Origin: Jaltomata sinuosa
Lineage: Eukaryota > Streptophyta > Magnoliopsida > Solanales > Solanaceae
NCBI GenBank assembly: GCA_003996215.1
Contig: QJPP01003554.1
Location: 124,001-188,000, forward strand
Direction of reading: 5' to 3'
DNA: 64,000 nucleotides
Shown: piece after piece, positions 11,977 to 21,907 of the stretch
Layout of the letters: every line of letters begins with the position of its first letter
Numbering within the stretch: the stretch's first letter is position 1
The notes under the pieces: model-generated
Seen by the model: the letters and a program-made list of their open reading frames with translations, nothing else
The model's database searches: none
What the model was told of the DNA's origin: nothing
Made by a program: the position numbers and the translations under genes

Positions 11977-12411
11977 TTATAGTACTAACGCATATTTTGC
12001 ACTGCATCCTTTTGATGATGCAGACTCACGTTCCTTCCCTCAAGCACATGGTTAGAGACCGCAGGCCATTTCAGTCAGTGTTGGTTAGTCCCTATTGTTC
12101 GAGGGCTAGTTATGATCTTAGTTAGCTTATGGCTGTTTACTTTCGTACTTCGAGTTATCTAGGTTTTTGTCCTAGAAACTCATTATATCATGTACAGAGA
12201 CTTTTCAGACATAGACAATATTCGAGTCTCTCTTTTGGAATATGTTTCTTATTGACTTTATCATTATAGGTTGGGTTTCCTAGCCTTCTATTTATGCTTC
12301 CGCTATGCTTCCTCGTGTATGCCTATGTTATCCTATGACCAAGGGTTAACTTGGGGCACTTGTAGTCCCGGGTCTCGTGTTACGTCTAGGGGGTAGCGTC
12401 AGGGCGTGACA
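11977..12411 (+). mobile_element. 3' LTR of E1, distal part
   Basis: It resumes with TTATAGTACTAACGC and ends GGGTAGCGTCAGGGCGTGACA. The end resembles the E2 LTR end (GGGGGTAGCCTCGGATCGTGACA in reverse complement), confirming family relationship and the plus orientation of E1. Confidence 0.9.
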
Positions 12412-12421
12412 GATACCACTC

Positions 12422-12729
12422 TATCATGACCCGAAACTAGACCATGATGGCGTAGATCTTCGATTTGGTAGGTTGGGGGCCTTCTAACTCTTTATATATT
12501 GGCAGAAAATTATCGAGACATTTGACCTAAATTTCCAGAGAATTTCATAACAGAATTTAAAATAACTTTCCCAAGATTTTATTTTGGAACTTGCTTGACT
12601 TAAAAACATAATATACGACCAGTGTGCAATTAAAGTACTTCATAAAACATCTTTCATATATATTAAGAACTCTTAGACTTACCCCAAAAGTATGAGTTAG
12701 TCCAGTGTTCAAACGGGTGGGGTGTTACC
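12422..12729 (-). repeat. Short LTR remnant, minus strand (E3)
   Basis: On the plus strand it opens TATCATGACCCGAAACTAG (decayed TGTCATGAC) and closes GGGGTGTTAC, the usual reverse-complement ends of a gypsy LTR. At about 308 bp it must be internally deleted. A C-rich run at 12729-12738 is the reverse complement of a polypurine tract, so this is a 3' LTR. Confidence 0.75.
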
Positions 12730-12932
12730 TCTTCCCCCCTTCGGGACATTCATCCTATAATGAAGATAATGTACATGGCATCACAGGAAATATCACAAGA
12801 ACTTATAAAATACCAAAGTAATGTACCTTAAGTACTCAAATGTAGGTCAACTATCTATCTGTTCTGAACATAATCTAAAGGAATGAATATGTGGGGATAT
12901 CTGGACTTCATGTCCTCTTCAGCTTCCCACGG
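12730..12932 (-). pseudogene. Chromovirus pol C-terminal remnant and 3' UTR (E3)
   Basis: Reading leftwards from about 12930, the minus strand gives WEAEEDMKSRYPHIF, the typical chromodomain tail, then about 130 bp of untranslated sequence to the polypurine tract. It breaks off at about 12930 against an Athila-type LTR fragment. Only about 20 codons survive, but the motif is distinctive. Confidence 0.75.
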
Positions 12933-13366
12933 GTTTCCACAGCCTAGTTTCACGCTCAGGCACAGTGAAGTGCCATCATGCTAAACCAGCGCTATCATGC
13001 TCAAGGAGTTCACACTGTGCAGCGCCATCGCGTTGTCCACGTGCAATCGCGTGTGTGTCTGGAATGGCGTTGACCACTTCTTCATTATATTTCTATCGTA
13101 CTATCTGTACATAATCAAAAACAAGCTTTGACCACTTTATTCAAGGCTATCGACGCCATTTCAGCACAATCACGCTAATTTGCCCAGATTTCTAGAAATT
13201 CTCTATTTTGACTTATTTTCATCTGGTTCCGCACCGATCACTTCTAAATCACATACAGCTGTAAAGTAGGAGCAATTCATGTCAAAAATACACTATTTTA
13301 TCTCAATTAGGATAACAAAAGTATAAGCTTAAAGGCTAAATAAGTTTGTAAATTACCAACTTATCA
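12930..13366 (-). repeat. Athila-type LTR fragment, minus strand
   Basis: Its reverse complement matches 15552 to about 16005 along its length. The LTR 5' terminus TGATAAG lies at 13366 (reverse complement) with the terminal palindrome at 13340-13364. The rest of the LTR is lost at about 12930. It includes a GC-rich tract with gcgccatcgcg and cgtgcaatcgcg words. Confidence 0.85.
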
Positions 13367-13656
13367 GTTGTGTATTAGGACCTGCCTCTAGGGCTATGAT
13401 AAATTGTGGACTTGTTTGAGTATTTTTCGTTGTAGGTATCTCTGTAGATAAATATTAATGCATGAGTATGAATCAATTTCCTACAACTTTACTCTATGGC
13501 ACATCTAGAATATGAAAGAAGGTCATATTTTCAAAATGTCCAAACAGCCCCCTACTTACAAATGTGGCATGCAACACATTCATAAGAAAGGCACTACTAG
13601 ACACGACTTCATACATAATTCCCTGGGACACTTGAACCTGGCTCTGATACTAAGTT
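13367..13656 (-). pseudogene. Leader, primer site and gag N-terminus of minus-strand element E4
   Basis: The primer site is the reverse complement of CCTGGCTCTGATACTA (13638-13653), close to the tRNA-iMet complement TGGTATCAGAGCC. About 200 bp leftwards a CTACAG acceptor-like end precedes ATACCTACAACG, where ATA (13439-13437) stands in place of a gag ATG. About 23 further codons (PTTKNTQTSPQF...) run straight into the Athila LTR at 13366. Confidence 0.65.
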
Positions 13657-15551
13657 TGTCACGCCTCAATATTGGATAGGACAGACAAGTACCAAATATA
13701 CATATATGCTATACAGATAATCTCTGACAGATGATATATCAATGATTTATTTACTAGATACAACTAATAAGGATGAGACATGCATATGCAATGGACTATG
13801 ACCAACTAATACAAAACGATCGTACTATAGTGTCCACGAAGACTCTAAAAGAGTAAGAACCTGTGAAACTATCAAGTGGTAAAAATAGGGCCCTGCCATA
13901 CCCATATTGTGCAACTATGTACGACAAAAAGGGGTACTATCTCCAAACTAGGTCAAGGGGGAAATGGAGCTCACCGACTCCGCTGTTGATAGACGATAGT
14001 TCCTACTGAGGAGGTCTGCAACTCTCTGTACATGGTCTTGCATTTAAAAGAATGCAGCACCCTATTTCATAAGGGTATCAGTACATATATAACATGTAAT
14101 GGTATGTAAGGCAGACAAAATAACAAGCATAGGTAAGATAGCACAATGAAAGAATCAATACATTGCTAAACTAAGATATACCTTGCCAGGAAGTAACTTA
14201 CGAAACTGTAAATCATATGAAATTACCTTGTATTTATTATACACGTGTATCTAGATTCTTTATTAATATGGGATCAAATGATACAATTCTCCGTTGAATC
14301 AAGTAACTTAGGAACTATTAAATGAATAAATAGTAGCCTCTAAATATGAGCCTTGAGGGATTTATATCAACTAGATAGCATATGAACTCTTTTATCTCTG
14401 AATGTCATATTAAAATATTAAGTCTCGTTGTCTATGATCTCTAATGGTACTCCATAAAGGCTCAGCTCTGAGGGTCAGTCCATTGGAGGGTACTCCATAA
14501 ATGGCTCTAATCTGAGGGTATATAGCCATAATAGGTTGGTATGCCTGTATGCTCAACTCTGAGGGTCTGTGATATCAGCCATGTGCACAAGGCAGTGTCA
14601 CATCATGAGTCAAGTGAATATAATATCTCTGACCTTCCCCTCCTATCACTTAATTTATATCTTAACAATTGATTCCATGAGGGCCTATAAATAACTAAAT
14701 TCAAATAGAATCAATTGTACAAATAGAAAAAAAACATACAAATAGAATCTCTGAATAATAATTTATAAACTTTGAGTAACTGATGGTTATCTCTGATTAC
14801 GTGAATTAACTAGTAAACTTTGCTCTGTTTCAAATGAGTCATATGGACATGAATTTAGTATATAAATGAGAATATGATTTTACAAGACAATTATCTATAG
14901 TGACATATAGCAAATTCACTATATGAGTTCTATGGAATACAAATGAAGGTATGTATAATATAGTTTTGATGACTATGTGAACACTTTGACTCGTAACGAT
15001 TAGCTCGAATACTCTGAACATTTGGACCATGAAAAACTGGTATGCATGGGTAATTACTATGAATAATAGGGCATATAAAACTGAATACCATTCTCTATAA
15101 ATCATAGAAACTATATAGACCCTCATAGAGAAACATGTGACGTAGGATCGTGCTTTGCGGCGAAGGAGGTTTTAGCCTTACAACCTTGATTCCGGGATCG
15201 AGAAACTTCAGTTGATAGTACCCCTTCCTTCCAGAAAATAATCTATACAAAATCAAGTGGTACAACCATTACAAACAGCCCATATACACAGTCTACACAT
15301 ATCGGCAACATGTCGGCTACTAGGCAAGCGACTTGCTCGTAGGACTCTCTTTATAGTTATGATTCTTTCTGATTCTATTATCTTATTATGGACATAAGTT
15401 ATACATATATTGGATATATTAATAGCAGATAATAACCATGTGGGTCCCGTAAAATTGTCTACTATGATTAAATGGGTAGCATATTCGCACGATAGTTAAA
15501 AATTTAGCGTATCACCACACCTTTCAATTCCAATCCCAAAATAGACGCAAC
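13657..15551 (-). repeat. 5' LTR of E4, truncated
   Basis: On the plus strand it starts TGTCACGCCTCAATATTGG directly beside the primer site and runs to the Athila LTR at 15552, which removes or displaces its outer end. It is about 1.9 kb and AT-rich. The ORF 14839-15126 has no recognisable domain. Its end differs from the 12422 LTR, so E3 and E4 are probably different elements. Confidence 0.7.
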
Positions 15552-16930
15552 TGATAAGTTGGTAATTTACCAACTTATTTAGCCTTTAAGCTTATACTTT
15601 TGTTATCCTAATTGAGATAAAATAGTGCATTTGACAAGATTTGCTTCTACTTTTACAGGTGTATGTGATTTAGAAGTGATTGATGCGGAACCGTATAAAA
15701 ACAAGTCAAAATAGAGAATTTTTGGAAATTTGGGCAAATTAGCATGATTGCACTGAACTGGCACCGATAGCATTGAATGAGGTGGTCAAGGCTTGTGGTT
15801 ATCGCGTACGAATAGCGAGATAGCACTATAATGAAAAAGTGTTCAACGCCATTCAAGACGTGCGCGATCGCGCATGGACAGCGTGATGGCGCTGCATTGT
15901 GTGAAATCCTTGAGCGTGATAGTGTTGGTTTAGCTTGATGGCACTTTACTACGCTTGAGCGTGAAACTGGGTAGAATTATCATTTCACACTTGTGGAAAC
16001 CCCAATCCACATAAAAACACTTCTCAGCCATTTTGAACAGCATCTGTGGCAATTTCACACAACTTTGGCAAGCTTGGAGAGCAAGTTCATCATCCTACAC
16101 CATTGTTGTGAAGAATTGGATGATTCTAGTGTAAAATCTTTAAATTCCTTTCTTCAAACTCTTGTTCTAAATTGACTAATTGTAGATGTAAGTATTGAAT
16201 TGAGATTTGGTTATTGTATTAGAGATAATACTTAATTTGTGTATTGAATTCTTATCTTGTGCTTTCTCTGGATTAAATTGTGTGATTCTATTGAATCTTT
16301 CATACTTTAATTATATAGTTGATGGTTCCAAATACTTTTTTAGCATCCTAAATGTGTTATTGTTTGAGAGAGGAGTTCTTCAATTGGGTGAAGACTCAAT
16401 AGTGGGGATTTGGGGTTCCACTCTAGATCAAGGCAAGAAATAGTTTGATTGCCAGAAATTCCCATCTAAGAGTTCGGGCAAGAAATAACCCGACTTACCT
16501 AAGTCGATTTGGTTGTTTAGTCGCTTACCCGTGGAGATTCGAGAGAACACACGGAGGCTAAATGCTTAGTTGGTCAAAAGATGATTAAGCATACTCTTAA
16601 CCAAGGCTACCTACACGTTAATTAGGTGTAACTCTTGTGAATTGAATTTCCATTTCCAATTCTCCCTTGCTATCCTTGCTTGGTAAAACCCATTGATCAA
16701 ACCTATCTTTTATTTGATTTCCTTTTATCCTTTGTTTTAGTTTAAAACCCCCCAATCATTTTATCTTTACTTTTTTCTCTTTGAACTTCAATAAGTTGCT
16801 TTAATTCTTTATTATCTCAAACGTGATTACATTATTCTTAGTTGGATCGACCCCGGCTCCCATCAAGAATATAAATTTTGTTTTGCTCTGAAGATCGCTA
16901 TCATCTCCTATTAGAGAGTGTGTTTGAGCA
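15552..16930 (+). repeat. Athila-type LTR, plus strand
   Basis: It begins TGATAAGTTGG with the terminal palindrome (15554-15578) and ends GTTTGAGCA, 1379 bp. A GC-rich tract (about 15760-15960) holds cgatcgcgc and gcgtgatggcgc words. The end and the following primer region match the LTRs at 30226-31652 and 39666-41090 in layout. The ORFs at 15993-16443 are incidental. Confidence 0.85.
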
Positions 16931-17055
16931 TTATCAAAAATGGCACCATTGCCGAAGAGCAATTTGGCGTATTGAGTTAGTTTAGAATTTGAGTTTACTT
17001 ACTTGTCCCTTGGATCAAGTATAAATTGTAATACAATCTTTCCTCCTCAAAAATC
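16931..17055 (+). mobile_element. Athila-type primer site and start of internal region, truncated
   Basis: After the LTR and TTATCAAAAA comes TGGCACCATTGCCGAAGA (16941-16958). It differs from the tRNA-Asp-type Athila primer site (TGGCGCCGTTGCCGGGGA, from memory) only by transitions. Internal sequence is lost within about 100 bp. Confidence 0.8.
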
Positions 17056-17059
17056 ATTG

Positions 17060-17504
17060 ATAAATCAACGCAATCCTTTTTGTGACCTAAAAACTATAGT
17101 AGAACTGGTAGAATCTCATTTTGAATTTGAAAAGCCAATGTTTTTCTCCAAATGATTCTATGATCCATGTATATGTGTGCATGATATATGCGTTCCAACA
17201 CAACCCTATTTTTCTCATAATCAGACAAATAAAGGACCAGGATACCCTGTCGTACGCTTTTTGCTATATCTAGCTTGATGACAACATTGTCACCCTCATT
17301 CGGTTTCTTGATGCCATGAGTGATCTCATGACCCAACATGATGTTTTCTGAGATACTTCTACCTTTGATAAAACTCGATTGATTATCCGATATGAGTGAG
17401 GGGAGAATAGGGGTAAGTCTTAGGCAAAGTAGCTTGGAAATGATCTTGTTGGTGAAGTTACGAAGGCTTATAGGTCTGAATTCAGAGAGTTTATGAAGTA
17501 ACAT
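17060..17504 (-). pseudogene. LINE (L1-type) reverse transcriptase fragment
   Basis: The 136-residue frame reads FRPISLRNFTNKIISKLL, LRLTPILPSLISDNQSSFI, KGRSISENIMLGHEI and VVIKLDIAK. These are the start of a plant non-LTR reverse transcriptase (usual form FRPISL..YKIISK, ISPNQSAFV.GR.I.DN, ALKLDMSKAYDRV). An extra A near 17256 shifts the frame, so AYDRVSW appears in the neighbouring frame. Neither end of the LINE is present. Confidence 0.88.
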
Positions 17505-17860
17505 TGTAACTTACAATTGAGTAAATATTGTACAAATAATTTTTCGTAAAAAAGATTCAAAATTAAAAATAAATAATAAATAAAAGAAAATTGTTAAATA
17601 ATATATAAAAATATTAGGAAAAACTTCCAACATATAAAATAACTTTGAAACTAATAATTGAGTACATATTTGTACAAATAATGTAATATAAAAGTATTAA
17701 AATGTAAAAATATACATAATAATAATGAAAAAAGTCAAAAAAAAAAAGGTAAGATACATAAAAGTAGAGAAAATAATATACAAAGGTGAGGAAGATGCAA
17801 CATGATCAAAAATTGTATTGAACCTTGGCAGAAGAGTTGAGTAGAAATGATGGAGAAGAG
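17505..17860. other. AT-rich spacer with an imperfect direct repeat
   Basis: No coding signal. The words ATTGAGTA(A/C)ATAT and TTGTACAAATAAT occur near 17517-17545 and again near 17657-17688, suggesting an old duplication of about 140 bp. A-rich runs (17733-17750) follow. Confidence 0.6.
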
Positions 17861-18195
17861 ATGTCATGCTCCAGAAAGCATGGGCTCATATTTACGCTCT
17901 TTTGATTTTTGAACGACATTCAGAGCACATGGCGTACATGACATGTCGTGCCTGGCACATGGTGGCATGGTATTATGAAAAATAAGAGACCAATAGCGCG
18001 TGGTGCATGGGTGTTCACTCTTTGATGAGGGTTTATTGGTACATGGGTGCCCAATGGTGCATAGTGCATGGGTCTCTTCTCTGGTACTAGCATGGGCGCA
18101 TGGTTGTGCAGCCACAGGCGCTGGCATTATCAATTGCACCACAGAAAGCGCTTTTGGAAAATCCAAACTTGCGCTCACCCCATTTTCAAGATAGC
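17861..18195. repeat. CATGG-rich repetitive tract
   Basis: The words GGTGCATGGGT, CATGGGTGCCCA and GGCGCATGG recur at about 17930-18110. The open frames on both strands (17864-18178 minus, 18000-18194 plus) are low-complexity and probably incidental. It resembles the GC-rich tracts of the LTRs in this window and may be an orphan LTR piece. Confidence 0.5.
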
Positions 18196-18606
18196 CTGCG
18201 GGCTAGGGAATTGATGCTCAAGCAGTGATCCAACCTAACCATAACGACTGGGTCCATCATTACGGGTATTCCAATCATGCCAAGTGTTAGAGTTAGAAAA
18301 CTCCGGGTTTGAGAGTTTGAAATTCTGGACTAGGCTAGCCTCGGCCGGTTTTGGAGCGAGGTGGAGTCTAGTGAAATCCGGGTATGGATTGGACTAGGTG
18401 TCTTAGATTAAGCTAGTTTTCCGTGTAGCCAAGACATAGAGTAGGACGGGGGACTTTTCAAAATCGAATTTGGGTAAGTAGAACTCCCGGAATCGCGTTT
18501 GACGTGAAAGGGTTGCTTCTGGTCGTCGGGAGAAGCAAGTGTGTTGTGAAATGGCCAAAACTAGTAGATTTACAGATATTCTATGCATGAAAAGTGTGAA
18601 CATGCG

Positions 18607-18765
18607 TGATAGCGGCCACCGCTATAGCGGTGGAAATTACCGCTATAGCGGCGGTCAACCTTCTTAAGATCGCTATAGTGGCAACCGACCGCTATAGCGG
18701 GACTGCTAAAGCAGAGCGAGGACCGCCATAGCAGATCATAGACTGCTATAGTAGGCCGACGGGGT
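18607..18765. repeat. CCGCTATAGCGG palindromic tract
   Basis: CCGCTATAGCGG and variants (TCGCTATAGTGG, GACTGCTATAGTAGG) recur about seven times, each unit a near-palindrome. Related words (ACCGCTATAGCGG) recur at 23450-23500 in the internal region. No coding frame of note. Confidence 0.8.
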
Positions 18766-20038
18766 TTTAGTGCTGAACTATTCCCCAAAACATCAGTTTT
18801 TCACAAGTTCATTTTGGGAAAAGGGCTAGGAGATTCTAGGCATTTTTCCTCATTCTTCCATCAAAAATCTTCCCTAAGGTAAGGCTTTCGTTCCCCAAAC
18901 TCTGTAATACGTTTCCTATGCGGTAGAATTGCTAGGAGGGAAATTGGGGAAGGGTTAGAATGACCTAGGGATGGTGGAATTTGGGGAAAGAAGGGAATTC
19001 CAGGCATGTATGTTCTTGGATATTTTTAATAGTATGTTATTATGATCATAGGTTGTTAAATTCTCTATTTTATCCGTAAAAATAATAGAACTAGGAGATT
19101 TAATGGTGGAAAGCCCAGGAAAAGGGTGGGATGATAATGGGTGGCCTGGGGTTTGGGGATTTGGTATAGTCTTGGTAATGTGCAAGCCTTGTGTGGTAAT
19201 TGTATGTACTGTGTGTTATCTTTAGACCAAGAACGAGAAAGGAATTCCGGTAAAAAGGACGTGAAACCATGGATCCGAGCCAGCACGACCACCAGGAATG
19301 CCTCCATGGAGCCAAAAATGTATGGTTGCAGCTTCTTGGCACCCAGGTAGGCTAGGTTTTCATGAATAGTTAGACCTGTTTACTTTCCGTACTTGCTGTA
19401 TAGTAGAAACGAAGAAACCATGTTTTAGGCCTCCGAGCACGGAGTCTGGCAAATTCAGGATTGGTTATGTTGTTTCTAGAATGTATAGAATGGATGGTCT
19501 TGTGAATGGGATTATGTGTTCAACTTATTCATATTGTCTTGATAAAATAATGGGTTGAGGGACTAGCATGTCGGGAAGGTTCGGGGAACCGGGGAAGTGT
19601 TTAGGAGCACGGGAAGCAGGAATAGGAAGCTCCTATGTGGGGTTTCAGGAATGTCTATTTCTTGAGGTTTAGCGGTGGTCTTTCTAAGGTTAGAAAAGGG
19701 AAGCGTGTCGCATGCTTGTGTGTTTATCTAAAAAGGGAAATCGCTAGTTACATGTTATAATAAAAAGGGTGAACCGGGGAATAGTCTTCGAATGGGATTT
19801 AACGGTTTATCGGTTACCTGGAAATGGGGTAGGTGATGACTTATGATTTTCTGTGAATGTTTATATTCATGTACTCATGTCTAAGTGATTGTATGCATTA
19901 CATTGCTTAGGAAAATTGTGTGGAATATCTAGGTTCTTGTTTACAGTGTGTGATTGAACGGTTTTACTTGTTGATTTTACAAGTTGTGTGTGTTGATATA
20001 TTGACTGTGGTTTGTTGGCATTCGGTTGGCTCAGGTTC

Positions 20039-20180
20039 CACGCCTGGTACGGGTATAACACATGGTTGGCATGGGTACCACACCTGGTACGGGTATAACA
20101 CATGGTTGGCACGGGTACCACGCCTGGTACGGGTATAACATTTGGTTGGCATGGGTACCAAGCCTGGTACGAGTTTACTT
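20039..20180. repeat. 40-bp minisatellite, about 3.5 copies
   Basis: The unit begins CACGCCTGGTACGGGTATAA and ends CATGGTTGGCATGGGTAC, with starts near 20039, 20079 and 20119. Copies differ by a few bases. The long open frames over it (19867-20220 minus, 19920-20313 plus) arise because 40-bp units cycle through the frames without stops. Confidence 0.9.
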
Positions 20181-20344
20181 TATTGCATCTTGCATTATTT
20201 ATTTGACTATTGTATTGCATTGGTTGATATTGGTTCCGTGTGTGGACCGGGTTATTTTACTGAATGTGATACTTGATATTAGTTTCGTGAGTGGACCGGG
20301 CTATTTTTATTGAATCCTGATGTCCAATGGTTGTCCTTGAGTGA

Positions 20345-20860
20345 CCGAGAATTCTGTTATATCATGTGATTAGTTTGGTCTTTCTTTAGGCCGGGTTGTT
20401 ATATCATGTTATGAGTTTGGTCTTTGTGTAGTCCGGGTTGTTATATCATGTTATTAGTGTGGTCTTGGTTTAAGTTGGGTTGTTATATCATGTTATGAGT
20501 TTGGTCTTTATGTAGGCCGGGTTGTTATATCATGTTATTAGTTCGGTCTTGGTGTAGGCTGGGTTGTTATATCATGTTATTAGTTCAGTCTTGGTGTAGG
20601 CCGGGTTGTTGTATCATGCTATTAGTTTGTCTTGGTGTAGGCCGAGTTGTTATATCATGTTATTAGTTCGGTCTTGGTGTAGGCCGGATTGTTATATCAT
20701 GTTATTAGTTTGGTCTTAGTGTAGGCCGGATTGTTGTATCATGCTATTAGTTTTTCTTGGTGTAGGTCGGAGTGTTGCATCATGTTATAAGTTGGTCTTG
20801 GTGTAGGATGGGTTGTTGCATCATGTTATGAGTTTGTCTTGGTGTAGACCGGGTTGTAAT
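20345..20860. repeat. About 43-bp minisatellite, about 12 copies
   Basis: The core GTTGTTATATCATGTTAT is followed by TAGTTTGGTCTTGGTGTAGG and CCG. Copies start roughly every 41-44 bp from 20350 to 20816 with point changes. There are no unique spacers, so it is a tandem repeat and not a CRISPR array. Confidence 0.92.
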
Positions 20861-21887
20861 TTTTAACACCTAGATGTGTTAGGGGGATCTGGGTGGGTCC
20901 ACACTATGTAAAAGAGGTTATGAGTTCATGTTTTATTGTCATTAAGTATACTAATGACGGTCAAGGATTAATTGCGTAAATAAGCATAAGGATGGGTCTT
21001 GGGGTAGACCGGGTAGCCTGTTGAACACTTAGGTGTGGTTAGAGGATCCTTGAAGGGTCCGGGTTTTGGGATGAGAAAGGGATTTAGATATAACTCTGTT
21101 GTTGTCATTGAAGGTGTCAATGGTTGCTAGGTGAGTTGCATGTGATTGGTAAATACAGAGGAAGACGGAGAGTCTGGGCATGGGTATTGGTTAATATAAC
21201 CAGGTGGTAAAGCTGTCCTAGAGGTTTGGAAAATGGTAGGTAATACTTGGGTATAATAGCGGTTTTGGTTGGGCAGCTAGCCAGGTCAAGTCTGAATATT
21301 TAGTCAAGTAGTTGACTGAGGTAAAGGTTAAATGTGACTTGGGAAGTCTACGTGTCAAGGTGACTTGGGAAGTCCTAGATGTCAGGGTCAAGGTTAAAGG
21401 TGAATGAGGGAGCTATAATGTTTATTTCACGTCTTTCCCTATTTTTCTTATATGATGCTAGGAATGGATTCGGGTCGAGCGATGATGCCTACCAGTACAT
21501 GTGTTTGTACTGACTCTACTCTTGCTATACCTTTTGGTATAGTCTGGTTTCAGGTTGGTGATATTTCATAGGTTCACGGCGATGAGGGTCTCTAGCAACT
21601 TCTGTCTTTGATTCCATGGCAGAAGTTGTGTCTTTTATCTCATTATGTCACCTTGTAGAAGCTCTTGTACCTGTTTAGACTAGATCCTAGGGAGGGATTT
21701 AAATATCGTAAAGGTTTTTCCGCAATTTCTTATGTAGCCTATTTCTGAACAGGATTTGTAAAGGTGGCCTAATTTAAAAGGTTTACTTTAATTACGCATG
21801 TTACCTGTTGGACGGGTGATAAGGGTTCGTCTATCTAGGTGATTAGAGTAGGCTCCCGCACGTCCCGGTAGGTTGGGTTGTGACAAA

Positions 21888-21907
21888 TGGTATCAGAGCC
21901 TAGGTTA
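21888..21907 (+). promoter_or_regulatory. Primer binding site (tRNA-iMet type) after W
   Basis: TGGTATCAGAGCCTAGGTTA, two bases after TGTGACA, is an almost ideal complement of the initiator tRNA-Met 3' end. It is the best-preserved primer site in the window. Confidence 0.92.

Larger units (their letters stand above)
18200..21885 (+). mobile_element. Long LTR-like region W (left edge undefined)
   Basis: The right end is clear: GGGTTGTGACA at 21885, then a tRNA-iMet-type primer site, so this is a plus-strand 5' LTR of up to about 3.7 kb. It holds a GCTATAGCGG tract, a pyrimidine-rich stretch with a donor-like CTAAGGTAAGG at 18875-18884, a 40-bp minisatellite and a 43-bp minisatellite. No TGTAACACC-type start was found, so the left limit is a guess. 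ORFs at 19065-19350 and 19867-20313 are unsupported. Confidence 0.55.

Noticed and set aside
12422..15551. E3 and E4 as the two ends of one element
   Set aside because: The LTR ends (TATCATGACCCG against TGTCACGCCTCA) differ too much for a pair, so they are listed as separate fragments.
17864..18194. Protein-coding gene on either strand
   Set aside because: Low-complexity CATGG words give open frames on both strands. No start context or domain.
19867..20313. Repeat-containing ORFs (117, 72, 65 and 83 residues)
   Set aside because: They are opened by the 40-bp minisatellite, which is stop-free in several frames on both strands.
20345..20860. CRISPR-like array
   Set aside because: Repeats are contiguous with no unique spacers, in a plant nuclear context. 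It is a minisatellite.
21888..21907. tRNA gene
   Set aside because: The match is only to the tRNA-iMet 3' end and follows an LTR end. It is a primer binding site. The same holds at 60570 and 13638.
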